From Lachnospira pectinoschiza (lineage in GTDB: Bacteria > Bacillota > Clostridia > Lachnospirales > Lachnospiraceae), in contig NZ_FNHZ01000001.1 of assembly GCF_900103815.1 (NCBI RefSeq), forward strand, positions 1-64,000: a DNA stretch of 64,000 nucleotides. Reading direction: 5' to 3'. This document shows, piece by piece, positions 40,401-48,839 of this stretch. Under the pieces are notes generated by a model. The model did not search any database. It saw only the letters and a list, made by a program, of their open reading frames with translations, and was not told where the DNA came from. The position numbers and the translations under genes are program-made. Position 1 is the first letter of the stretch. Each line of letters begins with the position of its first letter.

Positions 40401-40674
40401 CACCAAGATTTGGCAAAAGCGCATCCGGTCTTTCCTTGGCAATGATTTGCTCAAGACGCTTTGTGTTAAGCGGCTCGATGTAGGTTACATCTGCCATTTC
40501 AGGATCAGTCATGATGGTTGCTGGATTGGAATTTACTAGGACTATTTCATAGCCTAGCTGGCGAAGTGCCTTACAAGCCTGAGTTCCCGAGTAATCGAAC
40601 TCGCAAGCCTGTCCAATGATAATAGGACCAGAGCCTATTATGAGAATCTTTTTGATATCTGTTCTTTGCGACAT
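37423..40674 (-). CDS. carB: Carbamoyl-phosphate synthase large chain
   Basis: Makes carbamoyl phosphate from bicarbonate, ammonia and two ATP for pyrimidine and arginine synthesis. The 1083-aa length is full. Two ATP-grasp halves are seen: carboxyphosphate half (residues 1-400; [23 protein letters not shown], and the loop [13 protein letters not shown]), oligomerisation region (about 400-550), carbamate half (about 555-935; [21 protein letters not shown] and [16 protein letters not shown]), and an MGS-like regulatory domain (about 940-1083; [11 protein letters not shown]). The usual partner carA is not adjacent on either side. AGGGAGGA precedes the ATG. A TGATATAAT extended -10 lies on the - strand (40763-40758). 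Confidence 0.97.
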   Translation of the reverse strand: [1083 protein letters not shown]

Positions 40675-40859
40675 ATTAAACTATCCTCCCTTTCTGCTAG
40701 CATGCAGTAACATGCGTGTTTTGGCGCCGCGATTCATCGCTTCACCCCATTAAAACCATTATATCACGCCAAAAAGAAGTATTCTATTAATTTAATTGAT
40801 TTTTTGCAAATGTATTGCTACACTTTTATATAAAATTAACCACAATGGAAGGGAAAAAA

Positions 40860-41417
40860 ATGGACTATATTAAGAAAAATGAGACAGATTACGACATTTT
40901 AAAGGCTCAGTTTGAGGGCTTTATTGAGATAGAAGACCACTTCATTCCAGTGCTTGCCAATGCTAGCGCACTAGTTATGGAGAATTTAGAGGACTTAAAC
41001 TGGGCAGGTTTTTATTTAACAGAGAAGTTTTTAGGCCTTGATAAAAAGGAAGTAAAAGAGCAGAATTTAAGCGCTCACAATCATTCTAATAAGGAACGTT
41101 CTCCTTACGATTTGATTTTGGGACCTTTCAATGGAAAGAACGCCTGCGTTAAGATTGCTGTAGGTAACGGAGTTTGCGGCACTGCGGTTAAAGAGGATAA
41201 GGTAATGTTAGTTAAAGATGTTAATGAATTTCCTGGACATATTGCCTGCGATAGTGCCTCTAATTCAGAAATCGTTGTTCCAATTCACAAGAATGGTGAA
41301 ATCATCGGACTTCTAGATATCGACAGCCCTTATAAGAATCGTTTCTCTGAGGCAGATAAGGAAGGCTTATTAAAATGTGTCGCAGTATTAGAAGAAAAAG
41401 TTTCATGGGAGAGATAA
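40860..41417 (+). CDS. msrC: Free methionine-(R)-sulfoxide reductase (GAF type)
   Basis: A 185-aa GAF-domain enzyme that reduces free Met-R-sulfoxide, protecting against oxidation. The three redox cysteines are present: NACVKIAVG, GVCGTAV and HIACDSAS, in the same order as in YebR/fRMsr. Other family motifs: NWAGFYL and SEIVVPI...GLLDIDSP. The start follows GGAAGGG at a good distance; an upstream in-frame ATG at 40815 has no RBS. It is 3 bp ahead of a small conserved gene, with a further short protein downstream. Confidence 0.93.
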   Translation: MDYIKKNETDYDILKAQFEGFIEIEDHFIPVLANASALVMENLEDLNWAGFYLTEKFLGLDKKEVKEQNLSAHNHSNKERSPYDLILGPFNGKNACVKIAVGNGVCGTAVKEDKVMLVKDVNEFPGHIACDSASNSEIVVPIHKNGEIIGLLDIDSPYKNRFSEADKEGLLKCVAVLEEKVSWER

Positions 41418-41420
41418 ATT

Positions 41421-41693
41421 ATGTTTAGACTTTGGTGTAAAATTTTTGATGATAGCAGGCACCTTGTAAAAGATACAGTCATTGAAAACCCGGATCCAAA
41501 TTTAAATCGAACAAGAAAGATTTTCAACGGTTTAAGAGATGCCTGTTATGAGTTCGACCTTGGGGAACCCATCTGGTTGAATTCAAATATAGAAGATTTT
41601 AAAAAGCATAGTAAGGTAAAATTTATTCAAGATAATTTTGTGGAAGAAATCGACTTTTCTTATCTAGAGATTGAAGTAATAGAGGAGGATTAG
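41421..41693 (+). CDS. Conserved hypothetical protein (90 aa)
   Basis: A 90-aa soluble protein beginning MFRLWCKIFDDSRHLVKDTVIEN and ending in an acidic tail EVIEED. Central part: RTRKIFNGLRDACYEFDLGEPIWLNSNIEDFKKHSK. The pattern is that of small Clostridial proteins of unknown role that look like compact alpha/beta folds. It starts 3 bp after msrC with GGAGAG upstream, so the two are one operon. No catalytic motif is visible. Confidence 0.7.
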   Translation: MFRLWCKIFDDSRHLVKDTVIENPDPNLNRTRKIFNGLRDACYEFDLGEPIWLNSNIEDFKKHSKVKFIQDNFVEEIDFSYLEIEVIEED

Positions 41694-41744
41694 GGTCGAT
41701 TTAACTCATTTTCAAAAACAAATTAAATATGAGGGGGATTAGCT

Positions 41745-41918
41745 ATGGCAAATTTTAAAAAATCATGGAAGAAATTCACAAAGAAAGTTAAGAAGGCAAC
41801 TAGAAACGATTACAAGAAAATGCAGCGAAATGATAACATTTTCACAGGTATTGTAGCTGCACTTTTCTTAGTAGTTATGCTTGTTGGCGCAATTAGTCTA
41901 ACAGATACAAACGACTAG
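41745..41918 (+). CDS. Small basic single-TM protein (57 aa)
   Basis: A 57-aa ORF with GAGGGGGA 7 nt before ATG. The N-terminus is lysine-rich (NFKKSWKKFTKKVKKATRNDYKK), followed by one hydrophobic segment IFTGIVAALFLVVMLVGAI and a short DTND tail. The basic-then-hydrophobic arrangement suggests an inner-membrane peptide with its N-terminus in the cytoplasm. It lies between the msrC pair and the leuS promoter and probably belongs to the msrC transcript. Function is unknown; it could be missed by gene finders because of its length. Confidence 0.65.
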   Translation: MANFKKSWKKFTKKVKKATRNDYKKMQRNDNIFTGIVAALFLVVMLVGAISLTDTND

Positions 41919-41927
41919 GAACTTGCG

Positions 41928-41956
41928 TTGACAATAGTTGGAATAAATTTTATACT
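41928..41956 (+). promoter_or_regulatory. Promoter of leuS
   Basis: Perfect TTGACA (41928-41933), 17-bp spacer, TATACT (41951-41956). The leader of about 90 nt has only a small AGTGCA/TGCACT hairpin and no T-box. Confidence 0.75.
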
Positions 41957-42051
41957 AGAATTCGTGTGAGTGCATGCATTTGCACTAATATAGTAAATGT
42001 GACGGGTGCAAACCCTAGAATAAAATTGTCATAAATGAAAGGACTAAGATT

Positions 42052-44478
42052 ATGGCTAATACAACTAATTACAATCCGAAGTCGATTGAGCCAAAGTGGC
42101 AGAAATACTGGGAGGAGAACAAGACATTTGCAACTGATGTTTGGGATTTTTCAAAGCCTAAATTCTATGCACTTGATATGTTCCCTTATCCATCAGGTGT
42201 AGGTCTTCATGCAGGTCATCCAGAAGGCTATACAGCAACAGATATTATTTCAAGAATGAAGAGAATGCAGGGCTTTAACGTCCTTCATCCAATGGGTTAT
42301 GATTCCTTTGGTCTTCCAGCTGAGCAGTACGCTGTACAGACAGGTAATCATCCTAATGGCTTTACACAGAAGAATATTCAGACTTTCACTGGTCAGTTAA
42401 AGGAACTTGGTTTTGACTATGACTGGGATAAGTTAATTGCTACTAGTGATCCATCATTCTATAAGTGGACTCAGTGGATTTTCAAGCAGTTATATAAGGA
42501 AGGCTATGCAAAATATATCGATATGCCTGTTAACTGGTGCGAGGAATTAGGTACAGTTCTTTCTAATGATGAGGTTATTGATGGTAAGTCAGAGCGTGGC
42601 GGTTATCCAGTAGTTCGTAAGAACATGAAGCAGTGGGTAATTGACCAGGTTGCTTTTGCAGATAAGTTACTTGAAGGTTTAAATGAAATTGATTGGCCAG
42701 AATCAACAAAGGAAATGCAAAGACATTGGATCGGCAAGTCTGAAGGTGTTGAAGTTAAGTTCCAGATCGTTGGTGGTGGCGAGTTCTCTATCTTTACAAC
42801 ATGTATTGAAACTATCTATGGTATTACTTTCATGGTACTTGCTCCAGATGGAGACATTGTTAAGAGCTTACTTCCAAGAGTTAAGAACCCTGAAGAAGTT
42901 CAGGCATACATCAACGAAACTTTGAAGAAAAACGACATGGATAGAACTGAACTTAACAAGACTAAGTCAGGTTGTCCACTTGAGGGCGTTACTTGTATTA
43001 ACCCAGTTAATGGCAAGGAAGTTCCTTTATATATCGGTGATTTCGTACTTGCAAGCTATGGTACAGGTGCTGTTATGGCGGTTCCAAGTCACGATCAGCG
43101 AGATTTTGAATATGCTATGGCTCACAATATTCCTATGATTCAGGTTATTGAAGGCGAAGATGTATCTGAGCATGCATTTGAAAAGCAGGATTATTTAGGT
43201 AAGGGCTGCAAGCTTATGAATTCAGAAGAATTCACAGGTTTAACTGTTGAAGAAGCTAAGGAAGCAATCACATCTAAGCTTGAGAAGATGGGCGTTGCTA
43301 AGCGTACAGCTAACTACCACTTTAGAGAATGGATTTTCGCAAGACAGAGATACTGGGGCGAACCAGTTCCTGTAGTTTACTTAGAAGATGGACAGATTCA
43401 TGTGTTAGATGATGATGAATTACCACTTATCCTTCCTGAACTTGAAGATTACAAGGGTAAGAATGGACAGGCTCCTCTTGAGAATGCTACAGAATGGAAA
43501 ATGTATGACCACAATGGCATTAAGGGTAAGAGAGAAACTTCTACAATGCCAGGTTCAGCAGGTTCATCATGGTACTACATGAGATATATTGATCCTAAGA
43601 ATGACAAGGAATTATGTGATCCAGAACTTCTTAAGCACTGGTTACCAGTAGATCTCTACATCGGTGGACCAGAGCATGCAGTTGGTCACTTAATGTATTC
43701 AAGAATCTGGAATAGATTCCTTTACGATCAGGGTATTTCTCCAGTTAAGGAACCATTTAAGAAGTTAGTTCACCAGGGTATGATTCTTGGTTCTAATGGT
43801 ATTAAGATGGGTAAGAGATTCCCAGAATTCGTAGTTAATCCTTCAGATATCGTAAGAGATTACGGTGCTGATACACTTAGATTATATGAAATGTTTATGG
43901 GACCTCTTGAAGCTTCAAAGCCATGGTCTAATGATGGTGTTGAAGGTGCAAGAAGATTCTTAAATAAGGTTTGGAACTACTTCTCAGTAGAAGAAAACTT
44001 AATTGATGGCGAAGGTGGAGCCCTTGAAAAGGTTTACCATAAGACAGTTAAGAAGGTTACATCTGATTTTGAAACACTTGGCTTTAATACAGCTATTTCA
44101 CAGATGATGATCTTCATGAATGCAGCTGTTAAGGAAAAGTGTCCAAGGGTTTATGCAGAAGGATTCATTAAGATGCTTTCATGTATTTGTCCACATATCG
44201 GTGAAGAATTATGGCAGCTCTTAGGTCATGACAACACAATCGCTTATGAGCAGTGGCCAACATACGATGAAGACAAGTGTAAGGATGACACAGTAGAAAT
44301 CGGTGTTCAGGTAAACGGTAAAGTCCGTGGTACTCTTGAAATTGCGGTTGATGAAGATGAAGCATCAGTAAAGGCAAGAGGTAAGGAAGTTGCTGGAGTT
44401 GCTAAGGCACTTGAAGGAAAGAATATTATTAAGGAAATCTACGTTAAGGGAAAGATCTTTAATATAGTTGCTAAGTAA
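42052..44478 (+). CDS. leuS: Leucine--tRNA ligase
   Basis: Charges tRNA-Leu. The 808-aa length fits bacterial LeuRS. The first signature is HAGH in MFPYPSGVGLHAGHPEGY (about residue 47). The CP1 editing domain lies about 225-420 (Thr-rich FTTCIETIYG; SHDQRDFEYA). The second signature reads KMGKR (585-589) instead of KMSKS, with the following RFPEFVVNPSDIV conserved. This variant keeps both lysines/basic positions. The C-terminal domain holds VQVNGKVRGTLEI (about residue 755). RBS AAAGGA. It is monocistronic, with a strong promoter and terminator. Confidence 0.97.
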   Translation: MANTTNYNPKSIEPKWQKYWEENKTFATDVWDFSKPKFYALDMFPYPSGVGLHAGHPEGYTATDIISRMKRMQGFNVLHPMGYDSFGLPAEQYAVQTGNHPNGFTQKNIQTFTGQLKELGFDYDWDKLIATSDPSFYKWTQWIFKQLYKEGYAKYIDMPVNWCEELGTVLSNDEVIDGKSERGGYPVVRKNMKQWVIDQVAFADKLLEGLNEIDWPESTKEMQRHWIGKSEGVEVKFQIVGGGEFSIFTTCIETIYGITFMVLAPDGDIVKSLLPRVKNPEEVQAYINETLKKNDMDRTELNKTKSGCPLEGVTCINPVNGKEVPLYIGDFVLASYGTGAVMAVPSHDQRDFEYAMAHNIPMIQVIEGEDVSEHAFEKQDYLGKGCKLMNSEEFTGLTVEEAKEAITSKLEKMGVAKRTANYHFREWIFARQRYWGEPVPVVYLEDGQIHVLDDDELPLILPELEDYKGKNGQAPLENATEWKMYDHNGIKGKRETSTMPGSAGSSWYYMRYIDPKNDKELCDPELLKHWLPVDLYIGGPEHAVGHLMYSRIWNRFLYDQGISPVKEPFKKLVHQGMILGSNGIKMGKRFPEFVVNPSDIVRDYGADTLRLYEMFMGPLEASKPWSNDGVEGARRFLNKVWNYFSVEENLIDGEGGALEKVYHKTVKKVTSDFETLGFNTAISQMMIFMNAAVKEKCPRVYAEGFIKMLSCICPHIGEELWQLLGHDNTIAYEQWPTYDEDKCKDDTVEIGVQVNGKVRGTLEIAVDEDEASVKARGKEVAGVAKALEGKNIIKEIYVKGKIFNIVAK

Positions 44479-44529
44479 TATCGAATAAAATTGATATTAT
44501 TATACTGATTTGATAATAAACAAAACTTA

Positions 44530-44578
44530 GAAGATAGATATAATTGAGCAAGTTTAATTGTATCTATCTTCTTTTTTT
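44530..44578 (+). terminator. Terminator of leuS
   Basis: A 16-bp stem (44530-44545/44556-44571) followed by seven T. Confidence 0.85.
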
Positions 44579-44724
44579 ATGTGTTATTAAGGATTAGATT
44601 TAAAAATGATAAGTCTAGCTCCAGATTTATCATAAAATTTTTATACTTTATTAATAATATCACTTATCCCAAGGTTTATAATAAAATTGACGTTTAAGAT
44701 AGACATAAAAGGGGAGGTAGACTT

Positions 44725-47007
44725 ATGGATGAACGCGTAAAAGATGCTCAAGTTTGGTTAAATAAAAAGTATCAGGGCAAAACTGGATTTAAAACTATAT
44801 CTGTTACTGGCAGAACCGGTAATGTAGTTATGCAAGCTTTAGTTACGGCTTTACAGATCGAACTTGGCATTGAAAATCCAACAGGTTATTTTGGTAAAGC
44901 CACAGAAAATCTATATAATAAGAATCCTATAAAGAAGGGCGATGAAGATAAAGACAAATCTATAATTAGAATTCTTCAGCATGGACTTTATTGTAAAGGT
45001 TATAATCCTACAGCCGTAACAGGGTACTTTGGAGAAAATACATTAAAGGCTGTTCATAAAGTTTTGGTTGATGCAGGATTTGATGAAAATGATCTATCAG
45101 ACACATTATCAGCTAAAGCATTTAAAGCTATATTGTCATCAGATGCATTAACGCTTGTCTCTGGTGGAGAAGAAATGTTAAGAAAAATCCAACAAAATCT
45201 TAATAGAAAATATAGCGACTTAACTGGAATTATTAGTTGTGACGGTAAATATAATGCAGCAACTAATGAAGCCTTAATATATGCATTTCAGATAGAGAGT
45301 GGAATGGATAGGGCAATTGCTAATGGAAATTTTGGTCCAGCAACAACTAAATTAGCAGGCGAAAAGCAGTTAGAAACTGGCAATGCTAGAGGTGAATTAG
45401 TAAAGATAGCAAAATATGCTCTTTATTGTAATGGTGTAAGAAGAAATAATGTAAATAGATTTGATTGTAGTGAAAATGGAGAATTTTCAGATGTATTCGA
45501 TTCTAAAATGAAAGATAATGTCGAAAATTTTCAAAGATATGTTGGTATACTAGAAGTTGATGGAAAAGTAGATATAAAAGTATGGATGTCTCTTCTTGTA
45601 AGCACTGGATATCCAAAAAGAAATGTCCTGGCCTGTGACACATCAACTAGAGTCACAAGTACTAAAGCTAAGAGAATATATGCCAATGATTTTAGAATTA
45701 TAGGTAGATATTTGACAGGTAGTACTCTTGCTGGCCCTAAAAATCTCACAAAAGAAGAATTAGAGACTTTATTTAACCAGGGGCTATCAGTATTCGCTAT
45801 TTATCAGGATGAAAAAGAATACTATAGAACACATCCAGATGAAGAGACTACAGTTAATTATTATAATTATAATCAAGGTTTTGAAGATGCTAAAAAAGCT
45901 GTGAAAGCGGCTTCTGATTTAGGGATTCCGTATGGAGAGCCTATATTTTTTGCTGTTGATTATGATTTTAATAATGATCAGACAACAGATATGATAATTC
46001 CACACTTTCAAGGAATTATAGAATATATTAGACAAAACGGTAATAAATATCTTGTAGGATGCTATGGCCCAAGAAATATCTGTAAAAGAATATCTGATAA
46101 TGGATATGCAACCTATAGTTTTGTTAGCGATATGTCTACAGGTTTCAGCGGTAATAAGGGATTCATTTTACCAGAAAATTGGGCTTTTGATCAGATAAGA
46201 GAATACACACAAGGCTCAGCTGATGGTAGTTTTGCCCTAGATTGTGTAGCAACATCTGGTAAATATATGGGCTTTAAAAATATAGTGGCTAATGAATCAA
46301 GTCAAAAGACACTTTCATCAAAAGACATTGCCTTAAACTTTAGTAAAGATACTACAAAAGCTCTAGGTTATGACATTGATATAAAATCATTTGATGAGAC
46401 ATATACCATTGATTTACCTGAATTAACAATTTCTTGTGAAACAACCTACGGGCATAAAGTGTCAGTAGGAAGTGGTAATCGAAGATCAAGTTTAACTGTT
46501 AAGGATGGAAAGATAGTTAATGCAACCTACGATGAAGTAATGAACAAATTAAAAGACGCGTCCTCTGATAATTCTGTTAATATAGATTACAATGGCATTG
46601 TAGATCTGCAGAACAAATTACAATTTAATGTAAAAAATGGATATATAGAATATGGACTAAATATTTCAGAAACAGGAGAAGTTAGCATATCATATTTAAT
46701 ACATAAGGATGCTAATGTTTCAGAAGGATTAACGGAATATGTAGAAGTTGGATTGAAGATTACGTTTAAAGAACACATGCCATTAGAAGATGTTAAGAAG
46801 TATTATGAGAATAAAAGAAAAGCAAGAGAATTAAATAAAGAAGCACAGTATGAAATGATGAGCGATATAGTGTCAGTAGGATTAGTATTTACCAATGAAA
46901 TATTAAGGGCAACAAAGAATGCTGTAGAAGGCGCTGCAAAAATAGGTATTATAGTATTAATAGTATATGGTTTGTACAAAATAGTTTTTACATTAGTACT
47001 TATATAA
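44725..47007 (+). CDS. Peptidoglycan-binding / GH25-like (DUF1906) membrane protein
   Basis: A 760-aa protein. The N-terminal 300 residues are two repeated halves of peptidoglycan-binding-like helices (VTALQIELGIENPTGYFGKAT and LIYAFQIESGMDRAIANGNFGPAT align). Residues about 303-520 form a DUF1906 glycoside-hydrolase-like TIM barrel: ACDTSTRV, RIIGRYLTG, GLSVFAIYQDE, PIFFAVDYDFNNDQ, YLVGCYGPRNIC. The C-terminal part is beta-rich, then charged helices, then one hydrophobic segment IGIIVLIVYGLYKIVFTLVLI at the very end. There is no N-terminal signal peptide, odd for a wall-acting enzyme; it would be tail-anchored. GGGGAGGT precedes the ATG. It is coupled to a 2-TM gene 9 bp downstream. Confidence 0.8.
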   Translation: MDERVKDAQVWLNKKYQGKTGFKTISVTGRTGNVVMQALVTALQIELGIENPTGYFGKATENLYNKNPIKKGDEDKDKSIIRILQHGLYCKGYNPTAVTGYFGENTLKAVHKVLVDAGFDENDLSDTLSAKAFKAILSSDALTLVSGGEEMLRKIQQNLNRKYSDLTGIISCDGKYNAATNEALIYAFQIESGMDRAIANGNFGPATTKLAGEKQLETGNARGELVKIAKYALYCNGVRRNNVNRFDCSENGEFSDVFDSKMKDNVENFQRYVGILEVDGKVDIKVWMSLLVSTGYPKRNVLACDTSTRVTSTKAKRIYANDFRIIGRYLTGSTLAGPKNLTKEELETLFNQGLSVFAIYQDEKEYYRTHPDEETTVNYYNYNQGFEDAKKAVKAASDLGIPYGEPIFFAVDYDFNNDQTTDMIIPHFQGIIEYIRQNGNKYLVGCYGPRNICKRISDNGYATYSFVSDMSTGFSGNKGFILPENWAFDQIREYTQGSADGSFALDCVATSGKYMGFKNIVANESSQKTLSSKDIALNFSKDTTKALGYDIDIKSFDETYTIDLPELTISCETTYGHKVSVGSGNRRSSLTVKDGKIVNATYDEVMNKLKDASSDNSVNIDYNGIVDLQNKLQFNVKNGYIEYGLNISETGEVSISYLIHKDANVSEGLTEYVEVGLKITFKEHMPLEDVKKYYENKRKARELNKEAQYEMMSDIVSVGLVFTNEILRATKNAVEGAAKIGIIVLIVYGLYKIVFTLVLI

Positions 47008-47016
47008 GGAGGTAAT

Positions 47017-47550
47017 ATGAAGATTTCATTTGAAGCTGACGATTCGTTCTTTTTAAAACTAATCAACTTTAATTTCTATATCAAACGAAAGGCAGTGCTT
47101 ATATCATGCGTGTTGATTTTCTTGTTTATTTCTCCAATTTTTGTTGAAACTATATATTACTTTATAATAAATGATAAATTGTTCATTGATTATATGATAT
47201 ATAGCATAATTGCATCAATAGTCTATGTAAATGGATACAAGAGTGTAAAAGGTAATTTTAAAAAAATTCCAAAACAAGCTTATCCCAAATTGAAGAAATA
47301 TTTTGATTTCGAAAAGAATAAAAAAGTCTATATAGACTATGAAATATATAAAGATGATAAAAATAATTTGTTTTGTAGATTAAATAATAGATATATTTTC
47401 AAGTTAAAAAAAATATACATATCAGAAAATATTATATCAAATAAAAAAAAGCTTTTTATAACTAAGGACGATGTAGGGGAAGCCTTATTTTTAGAACTTT
47501 CAAACTTGATAAAAGGAGAAATTCCTGAGGAAAAAATAATATATAGATAG
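47017..47550 (+). CDS. Two-TM hypothetical partner protein
   Basis: A 177-aa protein with two hydrophobic segments near residues 28-70 (AVLISCVLIFLFISPIFVETIYYFII and YMIYSIIASIVYVNG) and a basic, Lys/Ile/Tyr-rich cytoplasmic half of about 110 residues. The latter resembles YcxB-like domains (KKIYISENIISNKKKLFITKDD) but the match is weak. The ATG lies 9 bp after the stop of the peptidoglycan-binding protein, with AAGGAGGT overlapping that stop, so they form an operon. AT-richer than its surroundings. It could be an accessory or immunity protein of its partner; that is conjecture. Confidence 0.65.
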   Translation: MKISFEADDSFFLKLINFNFYIKRKAVLISCVLIFLFISPIFVETIYYFIINDKLFIDYMIYSIIASIVYVNGYKSVKGNFKKIPKQAYPKLKKYFDFEKNKKVYIDYEIYKDDKNNLFCRLNNRYIFKLKKIYISENIISNKKKLFITKDDVGEALFLELSNLIKGEIPEEKIIYR

Positions 47551-47552
47551 AT

Positions 47553-47597
47553 AAAAGACTGTGTAGTGAGATAGAATCTCATTGCACAGTCTTTTTT
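47553..47597. terminator. Bidirectional terminator
   Basis: AAAAGACTGTG..GTGAGAT pairs with ATCTCATTGCACAGTCTTTT, flanked by T-run and A-run, between the convergent 2-TM and PFP genes. Confidence 0.8.
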
Positions 47598-47615
47598 AAA
47601 ATATTTTAGTTATAA

Positions 47616-48839
47616 TTAGATGTTAATATTTAAGTGACGTGGTAAACCATCAACCATGATTGGTGATAACTCTGCCTGAATTAATGGACGAATGTAATGG
47701 ATTAAATCCGTTGTTACATAATCATCTTCTGTGATCCACTCAAGTGGAACTTTCTTTTCAATATTAGCAATCTTGTGAACATCGTGAGTTTCTGTGATGC
47801 ACATATATGGGTCATCGCAAACTCTCTTTAATACTACAACCTTACCTGATTCACCTTCAAAGGCAGCCTTAACAGCAGCACCACCAACGTTAAATGCTTC
47901 TGTAATATCAGTTCTACTAGACATGTGAGCAGCACAACGCTGTAATGTAGCAAGCTCGATAGCTCTTGTCTTAACGCCGTAAGCAGCACCAATCTTGTCA
48001 GCTAAGAACTTAGCAGTACCTGCAAGTTGTTTATGACCAAATGCATCTACGAATTCTACGTGATCACCAAGTTCAAATACGTAGCGTCCATCTTCTACCT
48101 TGATACCTTCTGAAACAGCAACAACGACGGAACGTCCATCCCCAACTTTTTCCTCTACTCTAGCCATGAAATGATCGATATCAAATACCTTCTCAGGAAG
48201 GTAGATTAAATCTACACCTTCACAGTCCTCACCACGAGCAAGTGCAGCAGCTGCTGTTAACCAACCTGCGTTACGACCCATGATTTCTACAACTGTAACC
48301 TGTGGATAATCATAAACAAGACCGTCTCTAATAATTTCCTTCATTGTTGATGCGATAAACTTAGCAGCACTACCATAACCTGGTGTGTGATCTGTAACAG
48401 CTAAGTCGTTATCGATAGTTTTTGGAACACCCATAAAACGGATATCACTGTTGATAATTAAACCGTAATCAGATAACTTCTTGATTGTATCCATTGAGTC
48501 ATTTCCACCGATGTAGAAGAAGTACTTTACTTCAAGTTCATCTAAAATCTGGAAAATCTTCTCATAAGTTTCCTTGTCTTCACCAATTTCTGGTAACTTA
48601 TAACGACATGAACCAAGATAAGAAGAAGGTGTTCTCTTTAATAAGTCGATATCAATATCAGTCTTAATCTTTTCTGATAAGTCAACATACTGCTTATCAA
48701 GTAAGCCCTTAACTCCGTGGAGCATACCGTATACCTTCTTAGCTCCTCTGTCCTTTGCAGTTTTAAATACACCAGCTAGGCTTGAATTAATTACTGATGT
48801 TGGACCACCTGACTGGCCCACGATAACATTACCTATCAT
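47616..48839 (-). CDS. pfp: 6-phosphofructokinase, probably PPi-dependent
   Basis: Phosphorylates fructose-6-phosphate in glycolysis. 407 aa. The nucleotide/PPi site reads IGGNDSMDTI (an Asp where ATP-PFK has Gly) and the catalytic loop PKTIDNDL has Lys; both changes mark pyrophosphate users. GRNAGWLTAAAALA binds substrate; VVEIMGRNAG and GVDLIYLPE are also typical. The start MIGNVIVGQSGG follows GGAGG at 5 nt; the ATG four codons upstream has no RBS. PPi use would save ATP and is common in rumen anaerobes. Phosphodonor is inferred from these residues only. Confidence 0.9.
   Translation of the reverse strand: MIGNVIVGQSGGPTSVINSSLAGVFKTAKDRGAKKVYGMLHGVKGLLDKQYVDLSEKIKTDIDIDLLKRTPSSYLGSCRYKLPEIGEDKETYEKIFQILDELEVKYFFYIGGNDSMDTIKKLSDYGLIINSDIRFMGVPKTIDNDLAVTDHTPGYGSAAKFIASTMKEIIRDGLVYDYPQVTVVEIMGRNAGWLTAAAALARGEDCEGVDLIYLPEKVFDIDHFMARVEEKVGDGRSVVVAVSEGIKVEDGRYVFELGDHVEFVDAFGHKQLAGTAKFLADKIGAAYGVKTRAIELATLQRCAAHMSSRTDITEAFNVGGAAVKAAFEGESGKVVVLKRVCDDPYMCITETHDVHKIANIEKKVPLEWITEDDYVTTDLIHYIRPLIQAELSPIMVDGLPRHLNINI

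Noticed and set aside
41919..42051. T-box for leuS
   Set aside because: The leader is about 90 nt, with no stem I motifs, no T-box sequence and no terminator.
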